DNA of 53,700 nucleotides from contig JAFSXN010000043.1 in the NCBI GenBank assembly GCA_017444015.1, forward strand, positions 1-53,700, in the 5' to 3' direction. The notes under the pieces are model-generated. The model had not been told where the DNA came from. It ran no database searches and saw only the letters and a program-made list of their open reading frames with translations. This document shows positions 16,297 through 25,600 of the stretch, piece by piece (position 1 is the first letter of the stretch; each line of letters starts with the position of its first letter). Origin of the DNA: Lachnospiraceae bacterium. Lineage in GTDB: Bacteria; Bacillota; Clostridia; Lachnospirales; Lachnospiraceae. A program made the translations under genes and the position numbers.

Positions 16297-17211
16297 TTAC
16301 GTAAAGTGCATTTCAAGCAGGGTATGCCTGCGCGTATACCCGTAGGAGGAATACAGCCGGATCGCCGGCAGATCATCCTTATATACAGAGAGAGCCGCTA
16401 TGTCGCGGTTCTCTTTTTTAAGCCGCGTCAGTACAAAGCCCAGCAAGGCCCTGGTCGCGCCAAGGTTCTGACAGGAGGGCAGGCAGAAGATATTCTCGGT
16501 CGTATAAACAGAATCGTTGACCCGCCAGCTTGATACCGAGGCAATGAGGCGGTCCTTAAGGAACGCGCCATAGATTGAGGCATCGTAATAGCGCAGCTTG
16601 AAATACAGATCATCCAGGCTGTCCGGGATATGGAAGGCCTCGGCGTTGACGCTTATGTATTCCCGAAAGAACGCGTCGTCGGGAGTGACCTTTTGCAAGG
16701 TGAGTCCCGGAAGATTTTTCTGGGCCTTGGAAAAAATCTGTGGGAGGGTAAGCCTGTCTTCTGTCTCGGCAAGCCGGTTCTCGCAGATATACATGGTATT
16801 TCCCTTGTAAAAGCCAAACTCCTTTAGCAGAGAAAGGTATGCTAAGGCGGTCTCTCTGGCCCAGACGCGAAGGATCAGATGCTTTCCCGGAAACGCCTTT
16901 TTCTGTTCCTCAAACAGATCCATCAGCCCGTTTAGCAGCATCACGGAGGCTTCTGCTTCCTCTTCTCCGACCGCCTTCTGTATGGCGTGAATATAATATT
17001 CGGAAAGCTCGGTCTGAATCAGCCGAAAGCTGGCAGAAGCCAGGAGATAGCCGAAGCCTGTGATCTCAGAGCCTTCGTTTGACGACCTTTGAACCAAAAG
17101 GATACTGTCCCTTAAAACGTCCTTATGATATTTTATTTCTATGAACATCTCCCGGTCGACCGCTTCGAGAGCGCTGTCAAACTGCGGAGCATAGCGGATC
17201 AGTTTCAGCAT
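16297..17211 (-). CDS. GNAT-family acetyltransferase, tandem-type
   Basis: A 304-residue protein with a C-terminal GNAT domain (about 190-304: GAFLKDRLIASVSSWRV, LPSCQNLGATRALLGFVL, DLPAIRLYSSYGYTRRHTL) and an N-terminal half that looks like a degenerate second GNAT fold (LRVWARETALAYLSLLKEFGFYKG). The acetyl-CoA loop reads QNLGATRALL, close to the usual Q/R-x-x-G-x-G/A pattern. The frame is open to 17559, but the extra 116 residues cover a promoter and a repeat element of the other strand, so I start at MLKLIRYAPQF (17211), which has only a weak site. The substrate is unknown. It is convergent with the peroxidase gene and divergent from the L,D-transpeptidase gene. Confidence 0.7.
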   Translation of the reverse strand: MLKLIRYAPQFDSALEAVDREMFIEIKYHKDVLRDSILLVQRSSNEGSEITGFGYLLASASFRLIQTELSEYYIHAIQKAVGEEEAEASVMLLNGLMDLFEEQKKAFPGKHLILRVWARETALAYLSLLKEFGFYKGNTMYICENRLAETEDRLTLPQIFSKAQKNLPGLTLQKVTPDDAFFREYISVNAEAFHIPDSLDDLYFKLRYYDASIYGAFLKDRLIASVSSWRVNDSVYTTENIFCLPSCQNLGATRALLGFVLTRLKKENRDIAALSVYKDDLPAIRLYSSYGYTRRHTLLEMHFT

Positions 17212-17308
17212 ACGCCTATCATACCATGTTTTTTTTACAAACGACAGAGCGTTTCTGATAACAGGAATCGGTCGGGATAATTTAGCTGTAAAATATAAAA
17301 AGTGGTAC

Positions 17309-17336
17309 TTCGAATCGGACATAAATGTGGTATACT
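17309..17336 (+). promoter_or_regulatory. Promoter of the L,D-transpeptidase gene
   Basis: TTCGAA (17309-17314), 16 bases, and TATACT (17331-17336) preceded by TG (extended -10). Transcription would begin near 17343 and give a leader of about 120 bases that contains the whole repeat element 17371-17456. Confidence 0.5.
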
Positions 17337-17370
17337 TGTCGTAAACGAAAGAAACAGGTTCGCTTATTAT

Positions 17371-17456
17371 CGCAGAGCCGCGCAGAGGAATTATCCCGAC
17401 TTCGTCGGGGCGCGGCTCGCGGGCGAGTAGGAGGAAAAACACCTCCTGCTCGATTA
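17371..17456 (+). repeat. Repeat family 2, copy 2, in the leader of the L,D-transpeptidase gene
   Basis: CGCAGAGCCGCG opens a hairpin closed by CGCGGCT, with an inner stem CCCGAC/GTCGGG. TCGCGGGCGAGTAGG then leads into a second hairpin, CGAGTAGGAGG with CCTCCTGCTCG, ending at CTCGATTA. Compared with copy 1 (13196), inner stem bases differ but pair. The AGGAGG at 17429-17434 is buried in the second stem, 30 bases upstream of the only plausible ATG. The element is either a mobile palindrome or a structured leader. Confidence 0.6.
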
Positions 17457-17464
17457 CTTGGAAT

Positions 17465-19294
17465 ATGGAAACAAACGAAGAAATCAGAAAAACGAATGAA
17501 AAATATATCGACCTGACGGCAGAGGATGATATCCGGGAGATCATTCGCCACCGGATCACGGGCGGGGAGAGCGTTCCCGTCAGGATGAGGATGGAGATCG
17601 ATCCGGAGCCGGATCAGAGTACGGGATCGGAGCCTGGTGTCGGAAAAGAGATATCATCCGAGGCTTCTCAGAAAACGGAGGCTTTACGTGAAGCGGCAGG
17701 GGGTCAGAACGTTTCGGCCGCAGAGGGAGCGCCCTTAGAAACGACGAAAAAAGAAGAAAAGAGGGAGCGCACGCGCAAGCCGATCCCCAAGGCGCTTCTC
17801 AAGCGTCTTGCAATCGCCGTCTGTGTCCTGTTTATGCTTTCCTATGTTACCGGACTGATCATTTTCTTACGGGTATTCTATCCGGATACGACCTTAAACG
17901 GAGTTGTCTGCGGGATGAAGGATCCGGCAGAAACCGAGGTGCTCCTGGAATCGGCTATCGCGGATTATGAGCTGAACGTTGAGGGAAGAGCAGGAGTTTC
18001 CGGCGCGATTACCTCCGCTCAGATCGGCCTGAAGCCGGTATTCAACGGAGCGGTCAAAAAGGCACTTCGGGAGCAGCATGCCTATGCCTGGCCGTTTCTG
18101 TTCTTTCGAACACACGAGATCTCTGTGGAGGAGGTCACGCTGTATTCCAAGGAATCTCTGAGAGCGGCGGTCAAGGAGCTGCCGGTGTTTGAACTGAAAA
18201 ATATCAAGAAGCCGGTGGATGCCTATGTCGGAGATGTGACCGATACTGGCTATGTTGTGACGAAGGAGGATAACGGCTCGGTACCGATCGAAGGAGCGAT
18301 CGTTACGGCGGTTTCCGAGGCGGTCAATACGCTGGAGAGAAGTGTCGACATTGATAATGATACCTGCTATGAGACTGCGGAGATTACCTCAAAGGATCCC
18401 GAGCTGAATACTCTTGTAAACAATCTGAACCAGTACTGCGCCGCGAAGATCATTTATAGATTCGGAGAGCAGACCGAGGTTCTGGACGGCCAGAAGATTT
18501 CCGAATGGATCACGGTGAACGGCACGGAGGTTTCCTTTGACGAGAGCGCCGTCAGTGAGTACGTCAAGAGTCTTGCAAGAAAATACGATACCTTCGGGCA
18601 GCCACATAAGCTGATCAAGCACGACGGCGAGGAGATTACGATCACGCAGGGAGCTTACGGCTGGTGGATCGACAGACCTGCGGAGACAGAAGAGCTGCTT
18701 GCAGCGATCCGAAGCGGCTACCGTGGGGAAAGAACGCCGGTCTATAAGGCGGAGGGCGCGACGCGCGGCGAAAATGACTATGGAAACAATTACGTGGAGA
18801 TCGACCTGACCGAGCAGCATCTTTGGGTTTACAAGGAAGGGAAGATGGTCGTGGAGTCGGATTTTGTATCCGGAAACGTGTCCAAGGGGAACGGGACCCA
18901 TGTCGGGATCTACGGGATCACCTATAAGGAAAGGGACGCTACCTTAAGCGGCGCCAACTACTCCTCCCATGTTTCCTACTGGATGCCGTTTAACGGAAAC
19001 GAGGGGATGCACGATGCTACCTGGAGGAGCAGCTTCGGCGGAGAGATCTATCTGACAGGCGGTTCGCACGGCTGCGTAAATCTTCCGAAAGACAAGGCGG
19101 CGCAGATCTTTGATCAGGTAGAAGAGGGGGAGGCAGTGATCATCTACGGCGGGAAAACCTACAAGCCGCCCGTGGTCGAGCAGCCGGAGACACCTCAGAT
19201 CATGACACCGGAGCAGCAGCTTCAGCTTCTGATTGATGCCGGCTTTTTGAATCCGGACGGAACCATACCGGAAACCACGACGATACAGGAATGA
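17465..19294 (+). CDS. L,D-transpeptidase (YkuD) with PG-binding-4 domains
   Basis: A 609-residue membrane-anchored cell-wall cross-linking enzyme. The N-terminal about 112 residues are cytoplasmic, acidic then basic, and low in complexity. A membrane helix (about 115-138) follows, then two putative peptidoglycan-binding-4 repeats (about 150-420) and the YkuD catalytic domain (about 440-575: NYVEIDLTEQHLWVYKEGK) with His535 and Cys537 in GSHGCVNLP. The Pro/Gln-rich tail ends TTTIQE. It makes 3-3 cross-links or attaches proteins to peptidoglycan. The start at 17465 lacks a normal ribosome binding site; the nearest AGGAGG is sequestered in the leader hairpin. The SPFH gene follows after 59 bases and may be cotranscribed. 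Confidence 0.92.
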   Translation: METNEEIRKTNEKYIDLTAEDDIREIIRHRITGGESVPVRMRMEIDPEPDQSTGSEPGVGKEISSEASQKTEALREAAGGQNVSAAEGAPLETTKKEEKRERTRKPIPKALLKRLAIAVCVLFMLSYVTGLIIFLRVFYPDTTLNGVVCGMKDPAETEVLLESAIADYELNVEGRAGVSGAITSAQIGLKPVFNGAVKKALREQHAYAWPFLFFRTHEISVEEVTLYSKESLRAAVKELPVFELKNIKKPVDAYVGDVTDTGYVVTKEDNGSVPIEGAIVTAVSEAVNTLERSVDIDNDTCYETAEITSKDPELNTLVNNLNQYCAAKIIYRFGEQTEVLDGQKISEWITVNGTEVSFDESAVSEYVKSLARKYDTFGQPHKLIKHDGEEITITQGAYGWWIDRPAETEELLAAIRSGYRGERTPVYKAEGATRGENDYGNNYVEIDLTEQHLWVYKEGKMVVESDFVSGNVSKGNGTHVGIYGITYKERDATLSGANYSSHVSYWMPFNGNEGMHDATWRSSFGGEIYLTGGSHGCVNLPKDKAAQIFDQVEEGEAVIIYGGKTYKPPVVEQPETPQIMTPEQQLQLLIDAGFLNPDGTIPETTTIQE

Positions 19295-19353
19295 CTTCTG
19301 TTTCCTGTACCGGGTGCCAGTAACTATAAACAATTTTAACAAGGAGGAAAAAC

Positions 19354-20250
19354 ATGGGATACGTATTTTTAGTTCTGCTGCTTTTGATCATTATTCTTGT
19401 GATTCGCTGTATCTGCATCGTACCGCAGGCCAATGCCTGGATCGTCGAGGTCCTCGGCCAGTATCGTGCGACCTGGATGGCAGGCTTTCATCTCAAGGTG
19501 CCGATCATCTACCGGGTGGTCAAAAAGGTGTCCTTAAAGGAGCAGGTGGCGGATTTTGAGCCGCAGCCAGTTATAACGAAGGATAACGCGACAATGATGG
19601 TGGATTCCGTTGTATTCTTCCAGGTGTTTGACGCCAGGCTCTTTACTTACGGTGTTGAACGGCCGATTGCGGCGATTGAGAATCTGTCGGCGACGACTCT
19701 TCGAAATATCATTGGTTCGATGACCATCGATGAGACCCTGACCTCCCGGGACAGTATCAACGGGCAGATCACGGCGATCCTTGACGAAGCTACGGATAAG
19801 TGGGGGATCAAGGTCAACCGGGTCGAGGTAAAGAATATCCAGCCGCCCAGATCGATCCAGGATGCCATGGAAAAGCAGATGCGGGCGGAGCGTGAAAAGA
19901 GAGAGGCGATCCTGACCGCGGAAGGTAAGAAACAGTCTGCGATCACACTGGCGGAGGGCGAAAAGCAGGCGGCGATCCTTCGGGCTGAGGCGGAAAAGGA
20001 ACAGGCAATCCGGGTGGCAGAGGGTAACGCGCAGGCCCTGCTTGTGGTCCAGAAGGCCAGAGCGGAGGCGATCCGGCTGATCAACGAGGCGAATCCCTCG
20101 ACGGGGTATCTGACGTTAAAATCCTTTGAAACGGCAGAGTCCATGGCAAACGGTCAGGCGACCAAGATCATTGTGCCTTCGGATATCGCGGATCTGGCGG
20201 GGACCTTTACAGCGCTTGCCGAAACGTTAAAAAAGTCTGAGGATAAGTAA
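19354..20250 (+). CDS. SPFH/stomatin-like membrane protein (slipin/QmcA type)
   Basis: A 298-residue integral membrane scaffold protein. The N-terminal helix is at 3-23, the SPFH/PHB domain at about 25-190 (IVEVLGQYRATWMAGFHLKVP, TKDNATMMVDSVVFFQV, LRNIIGSMTIDETLTSRD), followed by an Ala/Glu-rich coiled coil (about 185-255: repeated AEGEKQAAI / AEAEKEQAI). AAGGAGG is at ideal spacing before the ATG. Family members form membrane microdomain oligomers and control membrane proteases. Its stop shares one base (TAATG) with the next gene, which encodes a small membrane protein; in other bacteria slipins pair with NfeD-type partners, but the partner here is not NfeD-like. Confidence 0.9.
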   Translation: MGYVFLVLLLLIIILVIRCICIVPQANAWIVEVLGQYRATWMAGFHLKVPIIYRVVKKVSLKEQVADFEPQPVITKDNATMMVDSVVFFQVFDARLFTYGVERPIAAIENLSATTLRNIIGSMTIDETLTSRDSINGQITAILDEATDKWGIKVNRVEVKNIQPPRSIQDAMEKQMRAEREKREAILTAEGKKQSAITLAEGEKQAAILRAEAEKEQAIRVAEGNAQALLVVQKARAEAIRLINEANPSTGYLTLKSFETAESMANGQATKIIVPSDIADLAGTFTALAETLKKSEDK

Positions 20251-20681
20251 TGGGCGGTGTACTGATATTCTATGTTCTTCTGTTCGTCGTTTTCTACCAG
20301 ATTATTGTAAAGAGCAGGAAGAATGCGAAAACGGGAGGGCTAAAGCAGCCCGTGGCGGCGCAGAAGAGCTACGATAAAGCGCAGGCCGCATCGAAGGTGC
20401 AGTCTGCCGCTGCGGTTAACAGAGCGATGCAGCAGCCGGCAGGTATCCTGTCAGGGGAGGCTGGCGGCAAGGCGTATCTTTTGCTTGATGACCGAAAAAA
20501 TGACTGGCTGGCAAGGCAGCTTGAGGAGGAGCGAAGGGCTGCTTTCAAAGTCAGCTCTATGTTTGGCTTTAAGTACAACGCCGGGGCGGATCACGCGGCA
20601 AACTGTGACGCAAAAGAGCTCAGGGACGAGCATAGTAAGAATTGTGAAGCTGAGGGAGTCGATACGGCAAGGGGGAAATAG
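20250..20681 (+). CDS. Small membrane protein coupled to the slipin gene
   Basis: A 143-residue protein of no family I can name. It has an N-terminal membrane helix (about 3-20), a basic linker (KSRKNAK), a long Ala/Gln-rich stretch, then LDDRKNDWLARQLEEERRA (helical). The C-terminus contains DHAANCDAKELRDEHSKNC, with two Cys and two His spaced as in a possible metal site or redox pair. Start and slipin stop overlap as TAATG, with GAGG upstream, so translation is coupled and the protein probably works with the slipin. The 226-base gap after it holds a family-1 repeat. Confidence 0.7.
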   Translation: MGGVLIFYVLLFVVFYQIIVKSRKNAKTGGLKQPVAAQKSYDKAQAASKVQSAAAVNRAMQQPAGILSGEAGGKAYLLLDDRKNDWLARQLEEERRAAFKVSSMFGFKYNAGADHAANCDAKELRDEHSKNCEAEGVDTARGK

Positions 20682-20762
20682 AGTTTTTGGTGAAGAGACG
20701 CGATAGTAAAAGAATTTTGCCTTTTCTTACAGGTATGGTTTAGATATCGTAAACGAATTAAA

Positions 20763-20865
20763 TATACTCGCGAACGCAATTAATTGCCGTTTTTGATAAA
20801 GTAAACGTACTGGAATTGCGTTTGCGAGTCCGGTTGATCGGCAACGAAAATCGTTAACCAGTATA
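20763..20865 (+). repeat. Repeat family 1, copy B (103 bp)
   Basis: Identical over 103 bases to 27974-28076. Outer ends TATACT/AGTATA are inverted repeats. Then comes a 15-bp stem CTCGCGAACGCAATT/AATTGCGTTTGCGAG (one G-T pair) with an AT-rich apical loop, then small hairpins CCGGT-TG-ATCGG and AACG/CGTT. The flanks of this copy extend the palindrome: AAACGAATT before and AATTCGTTT after. It lies in the leader region of the secreted M14 peptidase, 42 bases before its ATG. Confidence 0.85.
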
Positions 20866-20907
20866 AATTCGTTTCCTGATAAATATAGTTCAGAAAGGTT
20901 TGGAAGT

Positions 20908-21864
20908 ATGAAAGTCAATCAAAAGAAGTTATTGAGGTATTTGTCGGGGCTGCCTGCGGCGGTACTGTTCTTTACGGCAGGTCTTTTTCCTTTTCGGGCA
21001 GAGGCGGCCGTACCCTCGATCGTACAGCTTACGTCGACCTATACTTACGCGGAAATGTGCCAGGATATCGCGGAGCTGACCCAGGCGTATCCGGGGATCG
21101 TTTCAAGCGGTGCCATCGGAACCAGCGTACTGGGAAACAGTATTCCGCTGATCATTTTAGGAAATCCCGCCGCTCCGCACAATATTATGATCCAGAGCTC
21201 GATCCATGGGCGGGAATATATTGTGACGCAGACGACCATGGCGACGATCGAGTATTACGCGATGCAGTTCGCTGCCGGGAATTACGCGGACGTTCTGGCT
21301 TCCACCTGCTTCTATATCGTACCTATGGCAAATCCGGACGGCGTTACCATGGCGCAGGCCATTGATTCCAGCTGGAAAGCGAATGCAAACGGCGTAGATT
21401 TAAACCGGAACTTTCCGACTCTATGGGAGCTGACCAAGGGAGCGGCGGCTCCTGGCGCAGCGAAATTCAAGGGCTTTCTTCCCGGCTCTGAGCCGGAGAC
21501 TCAGGCGTTAATGTCACTTGCCATGGCAAGAGACTATTGCTGTTATCTGAACTATCATCAGCAGGGCAATATAATATACTATGATGATGATCTGACCTCT
21601 CCCGTTGTCTCTGCTCTCTCGACGGCGTTGGCTAAGACAGTAGGCGCGATCAACGGGTATGGACTTGTCAACACGGCAGGCTCCAATGCCTCCGGGACGA
21701 CGACCTATGGTGGCTTCGGAGATTTTGTCCTCTTAGGGCTTCAGAAGCCCGGAATCACCGTAGAATGCGGTTCAGCTTATGGCGCAGCCGGCCAGGGCCA
21801 GGCTGCTTCGATCTTTCAGAGAAATGCTGAGAGCTGGGCGGCGGTTGCCAGATTATTCCCGTAA
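20908..21864 (+). CDS. Secreted M14-family zinc carboxypeptidase
   Basis: A 318-residue exported peptidase. The signal peptide (about 1-34) ends FRAEAA with probable cleavage after AEA. The M14 zinc and catalytic residues are visible: His and Glu in SSIHGREYI, Arg in GVDLNRNFP, His in LNYHQQG and the catalytic Glu in TVECGSAYG. Small single-domain M14 enzymes in Firmicutes often cleave cell-wall peptides, so a peptidoglycan or protein substrate outside the cell is likely. GGAAGT lies before the ATG. It is a single gene with a repeat element upstream and a strong terminator downstream. Confidence 0.9.
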   Translation: MKVNQKKLLRYLSGLPAAVLFFTAGLFPFRAEAAVPSIVQLTSTYTYAEMCQDIAELTQAYPGIVSSGAIGTSVLGNSIPLIILGNPAAPHNIMIQSSIHGREYIVTQTTMATIEYYAMQFAAGNYADVLASTCFYIVPMANPDGVTMAQAIDSSWKANANGVDLNRNFPTLWELTKGAAAPGAAKFKGFLPGSEPETQALMSLAMARDYCCYLNYHQQGNIIYYDDDLTSPVVSALSTALAKTVGAINGYGLVNTAGSNASGTTTYGGFGDFVLLGLQKPGITVECGSAYGAAGQGQAASIFQRNAESWAAVARLFP

Positions 21865-21890
21865 CAGACGGACATATAAGAATCTTATAA

Positions 21891-21915
21891 CCCCGCGGCA
21901 TCGCCGCGGGATTTT
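21891..21915 (+). terminator. Rho-independent terminator of the M14 peptidase gene
   Basis: CCCGCGGC-ATC-GCCGCGGG forms a very stable 8-bp GC stem followed by ATTTTC, about 27 bases after the stop. Confidence 0.85.
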
Positions 21916-22025
21916 CAACGTAGATGTGACATAAAAGGGACAGCTCATATGTTATATTCTTCCTGTAAGAAAACGAGAGAAGCTCTTTGGAGAGAAACAG
22001 CTTTCACAGACAGGAGGAATAGAAT

Positions 22026-22217
22026 ATGAGTACAAATTTATGGGTTTACTGGGCAAAGAAGTTACACATCGTGGACGGCGGCGGAAGAGACTGGTACGGC
22101 TACTGCGACGATATCCAGAACGAATGCGATCTGAACGGGGATTCGATCATTCTTGAAACGAAGAACGGCTATAAGGAATTTTTCCGGAGCAATATCCGGC
22201 TGATCGAGTGCGCCTGA
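22026..22217 (+). CDS. Small LSM-like conserved protein
   Basis: A 63-residue cytoplasmic protein behind a strong site (AGGAGG, 7 bases before the ATG). The pattern of beta strands (VYWAKKLHIVDGGGRDWYGYCDD, DSIILETKNGYKEFFRSNIRLIE) resembles the short Sm/LSM-like family common in Clostridia, in which the last strand reads EFF-x-S-x-I-x-x-I. The function of that family is unknown; RNA or peptide binding is only an analogy. It lies just upstream of the secretion locus but is separated from essC by two hairpins, so membership is uncertain. Confidence 0.7.
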   Translation: MSTNLWVYWAKKLHIVDGGGRDWYGYCDDIQNECDLNGDSIILETKNGYKEFFRSNIRLIECA

Positions 22218-22601
22218 TCGTCGACTGATACAACCGAAAACAGACAACCGTCTATCGAAAACAGACAACTGACAGCGCGGCAGATGCCTTATCGTATTTC
22301 CTCTGATAAAATGAGCAATAACGCAAGACCGCTTAAATTCGTTGTTTTTGGATCGCTGAAATTTTGTCTGTAGAATTTTGGGCTGACGGCACGGGTCTTT
22401 TTTGGTAAAATTGCCGTCTTGTATTTCCGATATCCCTGTGCTATCATTCAAGGCACTTAGAGGAGAACTCCTTTAAGTGTCTTGTTTTTTTCTATATCAT
22501 TTTATATTCAGTTTCGGGGAGCGGCTGCTTCCCGTCGAAAGCGGATCCCAAACGGGAGACTTTCAGGGTGGTTATCCCACCGATATTCATTACTAAGGCT
22601 T
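22218..22601 (+). other. Intergenic region between the LSM-like gene and essC
   Basis: The 384 bases contain no gene I can support. Seen are: a 14-base direct repeat CGAAAACAGACAAC at 22235 and 22256 (period 21, two helical turns); an inverted pair GACGGC/GCCGTC around 22385-22420; the strong terminator 22452-22491; and a GC-rich imperfect hairpin GGGGAGC/GCTTCCC near 22516-22532. No promoter of good quality was found before essC. Confidence 0.5.
22452..22491 (+). terminator. Strong rho-independent terminator upstream of essC
   Basis: GGCACTTAGAGGAG-AA-CTCCTTTAAGTGTC forms a continuous 14-bp stem (two G-U pairs), followed by TTGTTTTTTT. It insulates essC from upstream transcription. Confidence 0.88.
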
Positions 22602-25600
22602 ATGAAAATCACCGCGCTGGTGTGTAATTCTTCCTATGTATTGGAAAGTGTGATCAGAAATGGAGAAACAAAGGAGCTAAAAGCAGAGAGACAGTTTTTT
22701 TGTTTGCAAAGAGATCTGTACCTTATTTTTACAAATGACGGAGAGGCTCTCAGAGTCACTTACGGAGAGGAGGCGGACAGCCTGACAGAAACGGAGGTCC
22801 ATACCGATACCAATACGGACGCAATGCTTCCTCTACGTACAAGAAACGGTGAGACGCTGATCCTGCTTCTGTACTTTTTGCGGGACGATTCCGATTTCTT
22901 AGGATTATTCGGACTTTGTGAAGGCGGGGAGATCAGTGTCGGCAGAGCGGATACCAGTACGATCCGGACACCGGGACTGCCTCTCCTGTCGTCCAATCAT
23001 CTGAGGGTGTTTTTCGAAAATGGTGTCACAAGTCTTGAGGTCTATGGAGAGAATGGATGTTATGTAAACAACAGGTTCTTTGCGAAAAAAGAAAAGCTGA
23101 GGCTTGATTTCGGCGATGAGATCATTCTGTATGGACTGAAACTTACTTGGCTAAAGGAATATTTTGCAGTTTTCTCATACAGTGATCTAAAAAGATCAGA
23201 GCCGCTTCCTTCGGTCGCGATCTCTCCGGAACTGAATGAATATGATTTATGTAAACTGAATATCCTGTGCAATTCCGCTTCGGAAATTACGGCGCGTCAA
23301 CCGGTACATCCGATTCCGCGGACGATCCGGCGCTTTGATCTTTCGCCGGTCCGTCTGGATGCGCCGCCCCATAAGCAGACACGCAGAGAGGAATCCCTTT
23401 TTCTGACCATCGGTCCGGCCTTTTCCATGGCGGTACCGATGCTTCTCGGCTCCGGCCTTGCGATCTATGGAAACCGGCAGAACAACTCTTCCGGCGGAGC
23501 TTTCCTCTATACCGGTCTGATCACGGCTGTATCCGCCGCGATGCTCGGAGCTTTCTGGGCGATCTTAAATCTGAGAAGGAGACAGAAGGAAGAGAGAAGA
23601 AACGAACGGCGCAGGGCTAAGGCTTACAGCAGGTATATGAAGGAAACGGAAGCGGGAGTTTTTCAGAGATATACACATAACAGGGAGGTGTTGTTTTATA
23701 TGAATCCGGCGATCGCAAAGCTGTCCGAAGGGATCCTTCTTCCCTATTTCTGGAACCGTTCTCCCGCGGATGAAGATTATCTCTCGATCCGACTCGGGAT
23801 CGGTACCTATCCCGGAGTTTCGGTTAATCTTGAGGTGCCCGCAGAGCGCTTTTCTGTTGAGAGCGACAGGATGCAGGAGCTTCCCGCAAGACTTCAGGAA
23901 AAATACGGGCTGTTAAAGGAGGTTCCGATTTCTGTGGATCTTCAGACGGAGTACTTGTTCGGTCTGGTTTCCTCAGACGGATTAAAGAGGCTTTCTCTCC
24001 TGTTTCTTGCAGCGCTGCAGCTTTCCTATTTTATCAGTGCCGCACAGCTCCTCCTTGCCTTTTTCTTTACGGGAGATACCCTGCCGGAGAGCGGTCTGCT
24101 CCTTCTTCGTTTCCTGCCCCATATCCGGGAAGAAGAGGCTTTCTTTCTCTGTATCGGGTCAGAGCAGGTCAGAGAAGGAAGAAAAAGACTTTCGGAGCTG
24201 ATAAAAAAAGAAAGGCTGAACGGGACGAAGCGGGAGAGGGTCATTTTCTCCGACGATTACGTCACTGTAAAGGATCTTCTTTCCGAGGAGAGCCATACCA
24301 GACTCCTGCTTGTAAAGGAGCGTTATGAGGAGCTTCCCAAGGAATGTCGTGTTGTCCTGCAAAATGATCCGGACTTTCACGGGATCCTTCATACAAGAAA
24401 CCTGGAGGGAAGCACGACCGTTGCCTTTGATCCGGTTGCTCCTACGGAAGCGGAGCGGATCGTAAGGAGGCTTGCCGGGGCCGGTCCGTTTCTACGCGGG
24501 GCAAAGACCGGGATCCCTGACAAGGTCTTTCTGGAGCAGATCCTCGGGATGCCGGTAACGGGGCTCTATGAGCAGATACTGAAGAACTGGAGAGAAAACG
24601 ATACGCTGACGGATCTGAAGATCCCCATCGGGATCGCGGGCGATGGCCAGATCTGCTATCTCGATCCGCATGAGAATGCCCATGGTCCGCATGGACTGGT
24701 TGCGGGGATGACCGGAAGCGGAAAGAGCGAAATGCTGCAAACTTTGATCCTGTCGCTTTTGATCCGGTTTTCTCCGAAGAAGGCAGCCTTTTTCCTGATC
24801 GATTATAAGGGCGGAGGAATGGCGGAGCTGTTCAAGGGGCTGCCCCACATCTGCGGAAGTATCTCGAACCTTTCCGGAAGCCATGTGTATCGCGCCATGG
24901 TCTCGATCCGAAGCGAAAATGAGCGGAGGCAGAAGCTGTTTCTTGCTGCCGGTGTGAACAATATCCGGGAATATGAAAAGAAACATATGACAGGGCAGGT
25001 AACCGAGCCTCTTCCGCATATCTTCATTATCATTGACGAATTCGCGGAATTGAAAAAGAACGAGCCGGAATTTATGCGGGAGTTAGTCAGCGTGGCTCAG
25101 GTAGGGAGAAGCCTTGGGATACACCTGATCCTTGCCACCCAGAAGCCCCAGGGTACTGTGGATGATAAGATCTCAGGCAACGCGAGATTCAGGATCTGCC
25201 TTCGGGTACAGGATAAGCAGGACAGCTTCGATATGCTGAAAAAACCGGACGCAGCGCTTTTGACGGGTGTAGGAAGAGCCTTTTTACAGGTCGGCAATGA
25301 TGAGGTCTATGAGGAATTTCAGGGGGCCTATACTATGGCGGCAGGATCCGGAAGAAAGAAGAGAGAAGCGATCCTGCTGCTGTCCGAACATGAAAACGGA
25401 GACGTTAGGACAGCGTTTAACGGAGGATCTGGCGAAAAAAGAGAACTGCTAAAGCAGGAGGGCGACGCAGGATCGCCGCAGGAGACGGGAACGGAGCAGA
25501 TCAGTGATTTTTATCTGATCAAGAGTTTTATAGCCGCTGCCGCGAAGGAAACCGGAATTGAAGCGGCCAGACAGCTTTGGACTAAGGAACTGCCGGAGGA

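Noticed and set aside
22235-22269. Direct repeat CGAAAACAGACAAC, considered as a CRISPR remnant
   Set aside because: Only two units with a 7-base spacer and no cas genes. At most a small regulatory repeat.
22482-22601. N-terminal extension of EssC to 22482
   Set aside because: The extension begins in the T-run of a strong terminator and has no family sequence. ATG 22602 fits the EssC N-terminus.
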